NCBI GenBank assembly: GCA_007120155.1
Contig: SKOF01000193.1
Location: 1 to 20,162, forward strand
Length of the DNA stretch: 20,162 bases
Direction of reading: 5' to 3'
Source of the DNA: Thioalkalivibrio sp.
GTDB taxonomy: Bacteria; Pseudomonadota; Gammaproteobacteria; Ectothiorhodospirales; Ectothiorhodospiraceae
Shown: piece after piece, positions 7,799-16,226 of the stretch
How positions within the stretch are numbered: the stretch's first letter is position 1
Layout: the number at the start of each line of letters is the position of its first letter
Position numbers and translations under genes: made by a program
Notes under the pieces: generated by a model
The model's database searches: none
What the model saw: only the letters and a program-made list of their open reading frames with translations
Told to the model about the DNA's origin: nothing

Positions 7799-9034
7799 AT
7801 GAGAATATTCACAATCGCCGCGATTCTTGTGGGCCTCATGCCGGCCGGTCCATCCGCGGCACACGATTCGGACACGCTCCCCAGACTCTCTTTTGATGCC
7901 TACGGCACCCTGGGCGTCGTGTATTCCAGCGAGGAGCGGGCCGATTTCGTCGGAAACCTGTTACAGGCCGAGGGCGCGGGCCACTCCCGTCAATTGAGTC
8001 ACAAGGTCGACAGCCGACTGGGGCTACAGGTCACGGCCGAACTGACACCCCGGCTGTCCAGTGTCTTACAGGTCGTCACCGAGCAGGAATCCGATGGCCG
8101 TTTTCGGCCCGGCGTTGAGTGGGCCAACGTGAAGTATGATTTCACTCCGGATTTCAGCATGCGAATCGGCCGCATGGTGCAACCAACCTTCATGGTTTCC
8201 GAATATCGGAAAGTCGGTTACGCCACCCCCTGGGTACGTCCACCCGAGGAAGTCTATCGCATGACCCCTGTAACCACTTTCGATGGGATCGACTTCAGCT
8301 ACCAGCGCCGTTTCGGCAAGTACATCAACACCCTGCGCGGCGTATACGGAAGCAGTGATGCCGAGAGTGGCGGTGGCACCGAATTTCGCGCCCGCGACGT
8401 CATGGTATTGTCCAACACGGTCGAATGGGACGCTTTCTTGCTGTTTGCCAGCGTCGGTCGTTACCGGCTGACCATCGAGGATGTCAATCCACTGTTCGAC
8501 GCGTTCAGGCAGTTCGGGCCGGAGGGCGGCGCGATTGCCGACCGGTACGATGCCGATGACAAGCAGGTTACGATCGTTACCGCCGGTGCACGCTATGATC
8601 CAGGCGGCTGGTTCGTCATGGGCGAACTCGGCAGTTTGACCACCCGAACTTTTCTTGGCGACCCCCGGGGGGCGTATGTTACCGGGGGTTACCGAATTGG
8701 CGCATTCACCCCCTATGTCAGCTTTGCCAGGATCTGGGCGACCGGTGAAACCTCCGATCCCGGCCTGTCCACCGACGGGCTGCCGCCGCCGCTTGCCGAA
8801 ACCGCCCGCCAGCTCAACTTCACACTCAACGAATTGCTGGCCTCGGGGGTCCGACAGAAGAGCCTGTCACTTGGTACGCGCTGGGACTTCGCGCGCAATA
8901 TGGCGTTGACGTTCCAGTATGAGTATCTGGATCTGTCCTCCGATTCACCGGGGGCTTTCGTCAATATCCAGCCGGGTTTCCGGCCCGGGGGTTCGGCCTC
9001 GATCGTAAGCCTGACCCTTGACTTTGTCTTATAA
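7799..9034 (+). CDS. Outer-membrane porin-like beta-barrel protein
   Basis: A 411-residue protein with a signal peptide (MRIFTIAAILVGLMPAGPSAA, cleavage about residue 21-22). After it come alternating amphipathic strands with frequent aromatic edges, for example FDAYGTLGVVY, VNVKYDF-like and MALTFQYEYLDL. It ends SIVSLTLDFVL, with a hydrophobic/aromatic final strand typical of barrels assembled by BamA. Length fits gammaproteobacterial porins of the gram-negative porin/OprP-like class. I prefer ATG 7799 over ATG 7790 because AGGA at 7785-7788 is 10 bases from the former but only 1 from the latter; longer frames upstream lack a signal peptide. It leads an operon with a PstS-like protein (10-base gap) and a GGDEF-EAL protein, so it may admit the ligand that the downstream genes sense. 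Its GC content is visibly lower than that of flanking genes. The substrate is unknown. Confidence 0.75.
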   Translation: MRIFTIAAILVGLMPAGPSAAHDSDTLPRLSFDAYGTLGVVYSSEERADFVGNLLQAEGAGHSRQLSHKVDSRLGLQVTAELTPRLSSVLQVVTEQESDGRFRPGVEWANVKYDFTPDFSMRIGRMVQPTFMVSEYRKVGYATPWVRPPEEVYRMTPVTTFDGIDFSYQRRFGKYINTLRGVYGSSDAESGGGTEFRARDVMVLSNTVEWDAFLLFASVGRYRLTIEDVNPLFDAFRQFGPEGGAIADRYDADDKQVTIVTAGARYDPGGWFVMGELGSLTTRTFLGDPRGAYVTGGYRIGAFTPYVSFARIWATGETSDPGLSTDGLPPPLAETARQLNFTLNELLASGVRQKSLSLGTRWDFARNMALTFQYEYLDLSSDSPGAFVNIQPGFRPGGSASIVSLTLDFVL

Positions 9035-9044
9035 GTTGCCTGCC

Positions 9045-9470
9045 ATGAAGCGAAAATTTCTTGCAATGGGTTTCGGGCTGGCCATGGCCTCTTGGCTCGC
9101 AACGACATGGGCCGAGGTCGTGGTGGTCGTTTCGGCGGAGAATACCAATGAAAGCATGTCCCGATCGGAATTGACCGATCTCTTTCTCGGCCGGAGATAC
9201 CAGTTTCCCGATGGCGCTCCGGCGGTGCCGATTGACCAGCGTGAGCGCTCACAAGCCTATCCGGAGTTCTATGCGGAATATCTCGGCCAGACACCGGCGC
9301 AGGTCCGGGCGCACTGGTCCAGGTTGATTTTCACCGGGCGCGGGCGCCCACCGCATTCGGTGCCGAACGGCCAGGCAATGGCCGACGCCGTCGCGGATAA
9401 TCCCCGAGCCATCGGCTATCTCCATCCGGATCATTTGGATGACCGACTGCGGGTCGTTCAAATTGAGTAA
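9045..9470 (+). CDS. Small PstS-like periplasmic substrate-binding protein
   Basis: A 141-residue protein with a signal peptide (MKRKFLAMGFGLAMASWLATTWA) followed by one compact domain. The pattern VVVVSAENTNESMSRSELTDLFLGRR, AVPIDQ, FYAEYLGQTPAQVRAHW, FTGRGRPPHSVPN and AVADNPRAIGYLHPDHL is that of the short phosphate-binding-protein-like family. Its members resemble one lobe of PstS and usually occur without ABC transporter genes. The start is ATG 9045; an upstream TTG would overlap the porin and spoil the signal peptide. Its end overlaps the GGDEF-EAL gene by up to 32 bases, implying coupled translation. The likely role is to bind a small anion in the periplasm and present it to the neighbouring membrane sensor. 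Phosphate itself is not proven, and no PstABC is here. Confidence 0.78.
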   Translation: MKRKFLAMGFGLAMASWLATTWAEVVVVVSAENTNESMSRSELTDLFLGRRYQFPDGAPAVPIDQRERSQAYPEFYAEYLGQTPAQVRAHWSRLIFTGRGRPPHSVPNGQAMADAVADNPRAIGYLHPDHLDDRLRVVQIE

Positions 9471-11802
9471 CGAAACCGAACACAAAGTCCACGACGCGGG
9501 TTCCGCTGAAGCGGGCGGTCGACGGCGTGTGCTTCATCTGCTGATCGAACCGACTTTTATGATTACCGGCGTTGCCTTGCTGGTGCTGACAATCATCTGG
9601 GCGGTTACCCTGAACCTGACAGAGCGTGAGTACGATGCCGCTGATCGGACTGCCGCTGCCCTCAGCGCCGATGTGGCCAATACCTACGAAGCCCAGGTGG
9701 TCCGTGCCCTGGGTGAGATCGACCATGTGCTGCGGATGATACGATTTCATCTGGAGTCCGAAGCGGCCGAAGAGGTTCTGGACGTGCTGGGCGCACGGGA
9801 TCTGCTGCCACCGCAGCTGCTGTTCACCATCAGCATCGCCGATGCCCGTGGTGAGGTCCTGGCCAGCAACGATCCGGAGTTTGGAGACAGCGTGGCTTCA
9901 CGTGACCATTTCCTGCGCGCCCGCGATGAAGAGGGCATGGTCGTCGGAGCGCCTCACCGCAATGGCACTGCAGACGAGTGGCAACTGACATTCGCCCGCC
10001 GTATCGTGGACGATCAGGGGGCCTTTTCCGGGGTTGTGGCGGTGACGACTTATGCGGAGTATTTCGTCAGCGGTTATGACGCCCGTATCATGGGCGAACT
10101 CGGCATGCTCGGCCTGCTCGGCACCGACGGTGTTTTCCGGGTGCGGCGAACAGGGGACACGGTGACTGCCGGCACGGAGATCGATTTCACATCCATTGTT
10201 TCGGACGATGATCCTGGCCCGCAGGAATCGGCAGAGGTGGCCACCAATCACTGGGACGACGTTCGTCGCTATACCATTGCCCGAAAGCTGTTCCAGTTTC
10301 CGCTGGCTATAGTAGTCGGGCTGTCGGAACAGGAACGATTGGCGCCGGCCGACGCGCTACAACGCACATATATGTGGCGCGCCGGCGGCGCCAGTCTGGC
10401 GGTGGTGGCGATCCTTGCGTTATTGGGCCGTTTGAGCTGGCAGCTCCAGCGAGCGCGTGTCCAGGTCGTGGAAGAGCGGCTTGCCCATGCTCGACGCGTG
10501 GAGTACATGGCCTTCCACGACAGTCTCACCGACCTCCCCAACCGCGCTTTCTTCAGCCACCTCTTGACTCAATCCATCCGTCATAGCCGGCGCTATGGAA
10601 ACCGGATCGCGCTCTTGTTCCTCGATCTCGACCGGTTCAAGGCCGTCAATGACTCCCTCGGTCACGATGCCGGCGACGAACTGTTGCGGCAGGTGGCCCG
10701 CAGGCTGACCGACACCCTTCGCGAAAGCGATATCGTTGCCCGTCTGGGTGGTGACGAGTTCGTGGTGCTCCTGTCGGAGGTTACCGAAACGACCCAGGCT
10801 GCCAAGGCCGCGGAAAAGATTCTCTCGGCTGTCGGAAAGTCGTTTTCACTGGCCGGTCAAGAGTTGCGGATCACCGTGAGCGTGGGCATCAGCTTGTTTC
10901 CCGATGATGGCGAAGACGAGCAGACTTTGATCAAGAATGCCGATGTCGCCATGTATTCGGCCAAGGAAGCCGGAAAGAACAACTTCCGGTTCTACTCCAA
11001 GGAACTCACTACCGAATCCCTTGAACGACTGGCGCTGGAAACCAGCTTGCGCAAGGCCCTGGAGCGCGATGAATTTCGTCTTTTCTATCAGGCCAAGCGC
11101 GACATGACCACCGGGAAGATCAGTGGAATGGAAGCGCTCCTACGCTGGGACCATCCCGACCTCGGACTGATCCCGCCCATGCAGTTCATCCCCCTGGCCG
11201 AAGAGAACGGTTTGATTGTCCCGATCGGGCGCTGGGTAATACAAACTGCCTGCCAACAGAATGTCGACTGGCAGATGCAGGGGTTTCCGCGTTTGAGCAT
11301 GGCCGTCAACCTTTCCGCGCGCCAGTTTCTGGAGGACGGTCTGATCGACGATATCAGGCATGCCCTGAAAGCATCGGGTATGGCGCCGGAACTACTCGAA
11401 CTGGAGATCACCGAAACCACGATCATGCGGGATATGAAAAAGACGATTAAAGTTCTCCACGAACTGAAACGTATGGGAGTCCGGTTGGCGATCGACGATT
11501 TCGGCACCGGCTACTCCTCGCTGTCGACGCTGAAGGAGTTTCCGTTGGATACGATCAAGATCGACGGCTCGTTTGTGCGTGGTGTGGACAGCAATGCCGA
11601 AGACCGTGGATTGACCGACGCCGTGATCGCCGTCGGCAAGAGCCTGGGTCTTACCGTGGTGGCCGAAGGCGTAGAATCCCAGGGGCAAGCAGACTTCCTG
11701 CGCACGCATCTGTGCGACCAGTTCCAGGGCTTTTACATCAACAAGCCCATGCCGGCTGAGGAGTTTGCCCACCTGTTGGCGGAGACAAACGGACGCGAAT
11801 AG
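9439..11802 (+). CDS. Membrane-bound GGDEF-EAL c-di-GMP enzyme with dCache-like sensor
   Basis: A 787-residue protein. TM1 is at about 40-58. A periplasmic PDC/dCache-like region spans about 60-312 (SIADARGEVLASNDPEF, RDHFLRA, FSGVVAVTTYAEYF), and TM2 is at about 314-335. A short linker leads to a GGDEF domain with intact GGDEF at 437-441 and the inhibitory I-site RESD at 428-431, then an EAL domain with E565-A-L, NLSARQF, EITETT, DDFGTGYSS at 686-694, K708 and E743. Both active sites look complete, so it could make and break c-di-GMP, with the sensor deciding the balance. The ATG at 9439 overlaps the PstS-like gene; TTG 9463 is an alternative. It probably receives its signal from that periplasmic protein, by analogy with NspS-MbaA of Vibrio, though with a different binding-protein family. 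GC is lower than in flanking genes. Confidence 0.92.
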   Translation: MTDCGSFKLSNETEHKVHDAGSAEAGGRRRVLHLLIEPTFMITGVALLVLTIIWAVTLNLTEREYDAADRTAAALSADVANTYEAQVVRALGEIDHVLRMIRFHLESEAAEEVLDVLGARDLLPPQLLFTISIADARGEVLASNDPEFGDSVASRDHFLRARDEEGMVVGAPHRNGTADEWQLTFARRIVDDQGAFSGVVAVTTYAEYFVSGYDARIMGELGMLGLLGTDGVFRVRRTGDTVTAGTEIDFTSIVSDDDPGPQESAEVATNHWDDVRRYTIARKLFQFPLAIVVGLSEQERLAPADALQRTYMWRAGGASLAVVAILALLGRLSWQLQRARVQVVEERLAHARRVEYMAFHDSLTDLPNRAFFSHLLTQSIRHSRRYGNRIALLFLDLDRFKAVNDSLGHDAGDELLRQVARRLTDTLRESDIVARLGGDEFVVLLSEVTETTQAAKAAEKILSAVGKSFSLAGQELRITVSVGISLFPDDGEDEQTLIKNADVAMYSAKEAGKNNFRFYSKELTTESLERLALETSLRKALERDEFRLFYQAKRDMTTGKISGMEALLRWDHPDLGLIPPMQFIPLAEENGLIVPIGRWVIQTACQQNVDWQMQGFPRLSMAVNLSARQFLEDGLIDDIRHALKASGMAPELLELEITETTIMRDMKKTIKVLHELKRMGVRLAIDDFGTGYSSLSTLKEFPLDTIKIDGSFVRGVDSNAEDRGLTDAVIAVGKSLGLTVVAEGVESQGQADFLRTHLCDQFQGFYINKPMPAEEFAHLLAETNGRE

Positions 11803-11992
11803 CCTGCTGTTGCGGTCGATTCACTGGGCGCCCCTGCGTTGCACATGGGGCCGCGTCGGCGCCCTTGTGGATATCCCGAAGCGTGCACGGCCTCGAAAGC
11901 CGCCGATCTCAAGGAAAAGCCAGCGATCCATTGCCTCCTCCCGGGTCCGAATACGAATCGAGATGCCGCCCATCCGCCAGGGCCGGGCAACG
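11800..11992 (+). repeat. Dispersed two-block repeat, copy 2
   Basis: Starts at the stop codon of the GGDEF-EAL gene. Block A (11800-11862) and block B (11907-11992) match 7254-7316 and 7501-7586 in the same order and orientation. Block A contains a local stem, GGGCGCC 11826-11832 against GGCGCCC 11858-11864; copy 1 can form a similar but imperfect stem. The two copies bracket the low-GC porin/PstS-like/GGDEF-EAL operon as direct repeats. I do not recognise a named family. Confidence 0.7.
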
Positions 11993-12144
11993 GCAACAAC
12001 GACACTGATAGGCGGATGCGACGAGACATGTCGCAGTGAGAAAGGCACGGACAACAGGGTGATCATGACGAACGGCACCTCATCGAGGTTCGGCGGCCAG
12101 CCGGATGGCGGGGCCCGCCCTGATGGATCAGATGGGAAACCTGC
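11803..12144. other. Gene-free region between convergent genes
   Basis: Holds repeat copy 2, then about 150 bases with small dyads: TGCGAC...GTCGCA near 12015-12035 and GGCGGG-G-CCCGCC near 12108-12120. The second is 25-37 bases past the stop of the minus-strand protease and could be a terminator stem, but no T-run follows it. No gene seen. Confidence 0.5.
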
Positions 12145-15100
12145 CTACCGGGCACTACCCGCCTCATCCAGGCGTTCCAGAAGATCCTCCACGGCTCGAT
12201 CGAGTTGCCGGTCCCTGCCGGCCACTTCGTCCTCGGGTGTCTGTGTCACCAGGACATCGGGCACGGCGCCATGGTGTTCCATGTCCGTGCCATCGGGGAG
12301 GTACCAGCCACGGAAGGGACGGCGGACCGTGGCGCCGTCGATCAGGGTATGGCTGCCGGCGGAGATGACCCCGCCGTACGTCTGCTGGCCCACGAGCGTA
12401 CCGCGACCGAGCGTGCGGAACGCGTGTGCCAGTATCTCGGCATTGGAATAGCTCTTCTCGTTGGCCAGCATGTTGATCGGCAGGGTGTAGCGCGGGGCGT
12501 CCAGCCTGCCCTGGGGGTAATGACCGGTCCGGGACGGATCGGCGCCTGCCGGGACCGTATAGGCGTGATCGGGCGCCATGATGGATGTCAGGATTCGGTC
12601 CGTCGTGCTCCCGCCGCCGTTGTTGCGGACATCGATAATGAGGCCGTCCTTGCCCTCGGCTGCGGCGTAAAGGTCACCCTGGAATCCCTCCAGGGAGGTC
12701 TGGTTCATCGCCTGGATATGAAGATATCCGATCCTGCCGCCCGACAACGCCCGCACCGTCTCCCGGCTCTCTTCGAGAAAAGCATCGTACTTGAGCCGGG
12801 CAAGTTCGGTGAAATCCACCGGCGTGATCAGCGTCTGATACTCGTGTCGGCCCTCTCCCAAAGGACGTTCCAGGGTGACGACGAGTTCCTGACCCACGCG
12901 GCCTCGAAGCGCCCGGGCCAGGGGGTCACGGGCATCGAAGCCCCGCAGGTCGATCCGCGTGATGATGTCCCCCGGCCAGAGCCGCAGGGGGCCGCTGGCT
13001 GCCGGGCCATCCGGAACGATGTCCTCGATCCGGAAGCCGATCCGGCCATCCTCCAGTGTGACCGGCTCGTAACGGATGCCGAGCCGCCCCGAAGGCTCCC
13101 GCAGGGCCGACACCGGACCGGGGTTGGAGACACCCATGTGTGATGCCGATAGTTCACCCATCAGGCGGTTGGCGATGTCGCTGAACTCGCTGGCGGTGCG
13201 CGCATGCCCGATCAATGTTTCGTAATCCGACACGACGGCAGGCCAGTCCAGGCCCTTCATGTCGGGTCGGTAGAAGCTTTCGCCGACCACCCGCGCCGCC
13301 TCACGGAACTTCTGCAGCGACTGCTCCCGCAGGTCGATGCGGATACGATCGGAGATGTCCGGGTGCTGATGCACCGGATTGCCGGTCAGGTTCACCATGC
13401 CCACCCGGCCATTGTTCACATAGACCAGCCGATCGCCGGTGATGTTGAGATGCTGCACCTCGACAGCCGGTCCAAGGCGCTGTCGACCGCTGCCGTCCCA
13501 GTTCATCACCACGAGCCCTTCGCCCCGGGAAACAAACACGTAGCGGTCCCCGCCCGGGGTCATCTCGTTGGCGAACTGGTGGGACGGCTGGGCGGTTACG
13601 CGCTTCACGCGGCGCCAGGCACCGTCGAGGTCCAGTTCCCGCTCGGGGGCCGCGGCTTCGGATCGCTCTCCCGGCGCCCCCACCGGAACAGGCTCCCGAG
13701 CCGCTGCCGCCCGGCGGGCATCGCGGTAATAGGCCGTCCGTTCCCGGGCCGTGTAGTTGTCCAGTTCACGGTCCAGATAGACCCGGTAGAGATCGAAGCT
13801 GTCGCCTGAGCGGTTGGAGATAAAGCTCAGCTTGCGGCCGTCCGCCGACCAGCGCGGGTTCAGATCGTTGCGCGGATGGCGCGTGACGTTCACCGCCTCC
13901 CGCGATCCATCGGCGGGAACGATGAAAATGTTCGCGCTGAAGTTGAGATCGTTCTGCGCGTAGGCGATGTACCGGCTGTCCGGTGACCACCGCCACTGGA
14001 TGGTGCTGTCCCAGCCCTCCACCAGAGTGCGTTCGTCACCGCTCTCCAGATCCATCACCACCAGATCCCCACGGCCGCGGCGAAACGCGACCGACCGGCC
14101 GTCGGGAGACGGCATGACACCGCGATCGTTGTACGCCGTCTGCACCACCGGCCAGACGGTGAACTGCACCGCATCGTGCCAACGGGCGGGATCCATATAC
14201 AGCGGAAGATCCTCCGCGGGAGCCGGTGCCAGCTCCGCTTCCGGGATGCTCTCCGGGAGCTCCGGCAACTCCTGTACGGGCTCGGGAAACATGGTCGGTT
14301 CGTCGGGCTCATCGGGTTCCGGCTGAGCCAGCGGATCAACGGGTATGCCGGGGTCCACGGGGGCAAACGGATCGTCCGGATCCTCGCTGCGGAGGTCAGG
14401 CTCCGATTCCGGAGGCTGATCCGGATCGGTCGGTTCCACCCCCCCGGCAGGGGCGTCCGCGGCCGTTTCCGGTGGCCTGGGCCGGTCGCCGGGCGGCTGC
14501 CGTTGGTAGGCGCTGCGGATCTCGCCGCGCGTCAACGCGACGCGGGCTTCGTAGATGGATTCGGTGCCGTCGGAATCGTTGGTGAAGTACAGGCGCAGGC
14601 CGTCCGGCGACCAGGACAGGTCCCGGTGGCGGGCATGCGTATCCGGCGTCACGACCCGGGTGACGCTGTGTTCGTCCGTGTGGCGTATGTAGACGCGTCC
14701 GTAGGCAATATAGGCCATCGTCTTGCCGTCCGGGCTCAATGCCGCCTCGGTCACGTCCCGGCCGACCCGGTGCAACCGGTAGTTGTCGTGGCCATCATCA
14801 CCCGCGCGCACGTCGACGGGCCGGGGTTGCGGGTCGGGGACGGAGAGATCCAGCGTGTAGAGGGTATCCCAGACATGAAGCACGGCGGTTGTCCCGTCCC
14901 GTGACACGTCGAAATGCTGCACGTCGCGGCCGTCGAAGTCGGTGAGGCGAACAAACCTGCGCGCCTCACCGCCCAGATCGACGCGGTACAGGTTGACGGT
15001 ATCCAGCTCACGGTCCGACATGAAAATCAGCGTATGCCCGTTGACCCACTGGGCGTTGCCGTCATCCCCGTCCCGGGTGGTCACCGCCTCGAAGCGCCGC

Positions 15101-15756
15101 TCCTCGCGGTCGTAGATCCAGACGTTCATCGCATCCGGACCGCGGTAATGCCGGCGGCTCCAGCCGTGGTAGTAGCCGCCCCGGGTGAACGCGACAAGAC
15201 GACCATTGGGAGAAAGCCGCGGCGCCGAACCGAAGGCATCGTGCAGCCGGCCGGGCTCGCCGCCCTCGGGCGAGACCGCATACGGGCGTTCGCTTCGATA
15301 GACATCGGCTTCCAGCAGCGCGGAGAACAGGATGATCGGCTGCCCGTGCTCATCCAGGCCATAGGCCGGGTTGCGGATGTGGCGGTCGCCATGGGTGAGC
15401 TGGGTCAGGCGTGTGCCGTCGCGGTGAATACGCCAGAGGTTCAGGTAGCCGTCCCGCATGGAGGTGAAGGTGATCCAGTCACCGTCGGGGCTCCAGTTGG
15501 AGTACAGATCATCCAGCGGATGACGGGTGAGACGCGCGGCCTCCCCGCCCCCGGCGGCCACGCGCCACAGGCCGCCTCGCCAGCTGAACACCAACTCGGC
15601 ACCATCCGGACTGATCGACGGAAATCGCGGCAGACTGACCCGTTCCGCTGCCGCCGTGGAAGACACCAGCAGGACCAGGAGCAACGCGCCGGCCACCACG
15701 AGAATCGCGACCCGTCCGCGCTTGCTCGACCGTTCGGTTTGCTCGGATATCATCAT
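12145..15756 (-). CDS. Tricorn-type S41 protease, periplasmic
   Basis: A 1203-residue protein. A signal peptide lies at about 13-37 (AILVVAGALLLVLLV, ending AAA). Then come many WD/PD40-like propeller blades (FPSISPDG, NWSPDGDW, SWSPDGLR, RWSPDSRYIAYAQND). An acidic, proline-rich linker of about 100 residues (about 416-515) separates two propeller groups. The C-terminal part has the tricorn C1 region with SASHMG (catalytic H873), a PDZ domain at about 890-980, and the S41 core with GLIIDVRNNGGG, NEKSYSNAE (nucleophile S1104) and DMEHHG (E1160). This is the Ser/His/Glu set known for tricorn. Such enzymes degrade peptides passed through the propeller channel; the signal peptide places this one in the periplasm. 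I prefer ATG 15756, with AAGGG 7 bases upstream, over TTG 15771. It is monocistronic and convergent with the c-di-GMP operon. Confidence 0.9.
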   Translation of the reverse strand: MMISEQTERSSKRGRVAILVVAGALLLVLLVSSTAAAERVSLPRFPSISPDGAELVFSWRGGLWRVAAGGGEAARLTRHPLDDLYSNWSPDGDWITFTSMRDGYLNLWRIHRDGTRLTQLTHGDRHIRNPAYGLDEHGQPIILFSALLEADVYRSERPYAVSPEGGEPGRLHDAFGSAPRLSPNGRLVAFTRGGYYHGWSRRHYRGPDAMNVWIYDREERRFEAVTTRDGDDGNAQWVNGHTLIFMSDRELDTVNLYRVDLGGEARRFVRLTDFDGRDVQHFDVSRDGTTAVLHVWDTLYTLDLSVPDPQPRPVDVRAGDDGHDNYRLHRVGRDVTEAALSPDGKTMAYIAYGRVYIRHTDEHSVTRVVTPDTHARHRDLSWSPDGLRLYFTNDSDGTESIYEARVALTRGEIRSAYQRQPPGDRPRPPETAADAPAGGVEPTDPDQPPESEPDLRSEDPDDPFAPVDPGIPVDPLAQPEPDEPDEPTMFPEPVQELPELPESIPEAELAPAPAEDLPLYMDPARWHDAVQFTVWPVVQTAYNDRGVMPSPDGRSVAFRRGRGDLVVMDLESGDERTLVEGWDSTIQWRWSPDSRYIAYAQNDLNFSANIFIVPADGSREAVNVTRHPRNDLNPRWSADGRKLSFISNRSGDSFDLYRVYLDRELDNYTARERTAYYRDARRAAAAREPVPVGAPGERSEAAAPERELDLDGAWRRVKRVTAQPSHQFANEMTPGGDRYVFVSRGEGLVVMNWDGSGRQRLGPAVEVQHLNITGDRLVYVNNGRVGMVNLTGNPVHQHPDISDRIRIDLREQSLQKFREAARVVGESFYRPDMKGLDWPAVVSDYETLIGHARTASEFSDIANRLMGELSASHMGVSNPGPVSALREPSGRLGIRYEPVTLEDGRIGFRIEDIVPDGPAASGPLRLWPGDIITRIDLRGFDARDPLARALRGRVGQELVVTLERPLGEGRHEYQTLITPVDFTELARLKYDAFLEESRETVRALSGGRIGYLHIQAMNQTSLEGFQGDLYAAAEGKDGLIIDVRNNGGGSTTDRILTSIMAPDHAYTVPAGADPSRTGHYPQGRLDAPRYTLPINMLANEKSYSNAEILAHAFRTLGRGTLVGQQTYGGVISAGSHTLIDGATVRRPFRGWYLPDGTDMEHHGAVPDVLVTQTPEDEVAGRDRQLDRAVEDLLERLDEAGSAR

Positions 15757-15988
15757 CCTCGCGCCCTTCAAGTCGTATTCACCACGGGCGTGACGGTATC
15801 AAAACTTGCGCCGGCGGAAAAACGACGGCCGCACAGAACGGGAATCTCCGGGCTCACGGGGCCAAGCCGGAAATGGCGGGATGACCGCAGGCTGCGGCAC
15901 TGCGCGCCAGCGTTCGGGCTCCGCTTCGCTGCGCCCGTCGAACCCATCATCTCCATTCTCTCGGGTCCGAATCGCGCGTTCATGCATG

Positions 15989-16035
15989 TTCAAATGCAAG
16001 GGGCCCCGAAAAACCCGGGGCCCCTTGCATTTGAA
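15989..16035 (-). terminator. Perfect 20-bp hairpin just downstream of tRNA-Ser
   Basis: Arms 15989-16008 and 16016-16035 are perfect complements over 20 bases around a 7-base loop. On the minus strand the loop carries GGTTTTT. The hairpin starts 3 bases after the encoded CCA of the tRNA, the usual place for a tRNA terminator or 3' processing stop. There is no T-run after the stem, so it is not a textbook intrinsic terminator. It could also work as a barrier for readthrough toward the tricorn gene. Confidence 0.6.
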
Positions 16036-16037
16036 TA

Positions 16038-16127
16038 TGGCGGAGAGGGAGGGATTCGAACCCTCGAACGGGTTGCCCCGTTGCCGGTTTTCAAGACCGG
16101 TGCATTCAACCGCTCTGCCACCTCTCC
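16038..16127 (-). tRNA. tRNA-Ser(UGA)
   Basis: Ninety bases on the minus strand fold as a class II tRNA. The acceptor stem GGAGAGG pairs with CCTCTCC, followed by discriminator G and an encoded CCA. The anticodon stem CCGGT/ACCGG holds the loop CTTGAAA, giving anticodon TGA (complement of 16091-16093). A long variable arm (ACGGG-GCAA-CCCGT) marks it as serine, and the T arm is GAGGG-TTCGAAT-CCCTC. It reads UCA and related serine codons. The yccA-like gene next to it is divergent; in Escherichia coli yccA and serT are also neighbours. Confidence 0.97.
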
Positions 16128-16191
16128 GAACTTGGCGCCAATCCCTGGTCAGGTTTGTTGGGGTTCGTCCCTCACCCCGACCTGCAGGGTC

Positions 16192-16226
16192 TCACACCTG
16201 ACGCCTGACTCCTCACGCCTCACCCC
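16192..16226 (+). repeat. 7-bp tandem repeat, five units (TSACNCC)
   Basis: Five consecutive heptamers read TCACACC, TGACGCC, TGACTCC, TCACGCC, TCACCCC; each fits TSACNCC. The tract lies in the 236-base gap between tRNA-Ser and the yccA-like gene, which otherwise holds only two GGTACC palindromes (about 16298-16320). Similar 7-bp periodicity recurs at 19208 and 20028 with different unit sequence. Confidence 0.7.

Noticed and set aside
11821..12078. Minus-strand frame containing RTREEAMDRWLF, similar to a short minus frame in copy 1
   Set aside because: In copy 1 the same frame stops right after RTREEAMER; not kept as a gene, though it should be re-tested with more copies of the repeat.
15766..15805. 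Sigma-70 promoter for the tricorn gene (TTGATA with AATACG at 17 bases)
   Set aside because: The -10 match is poor and would put the transcript start too close to the ribosome site.
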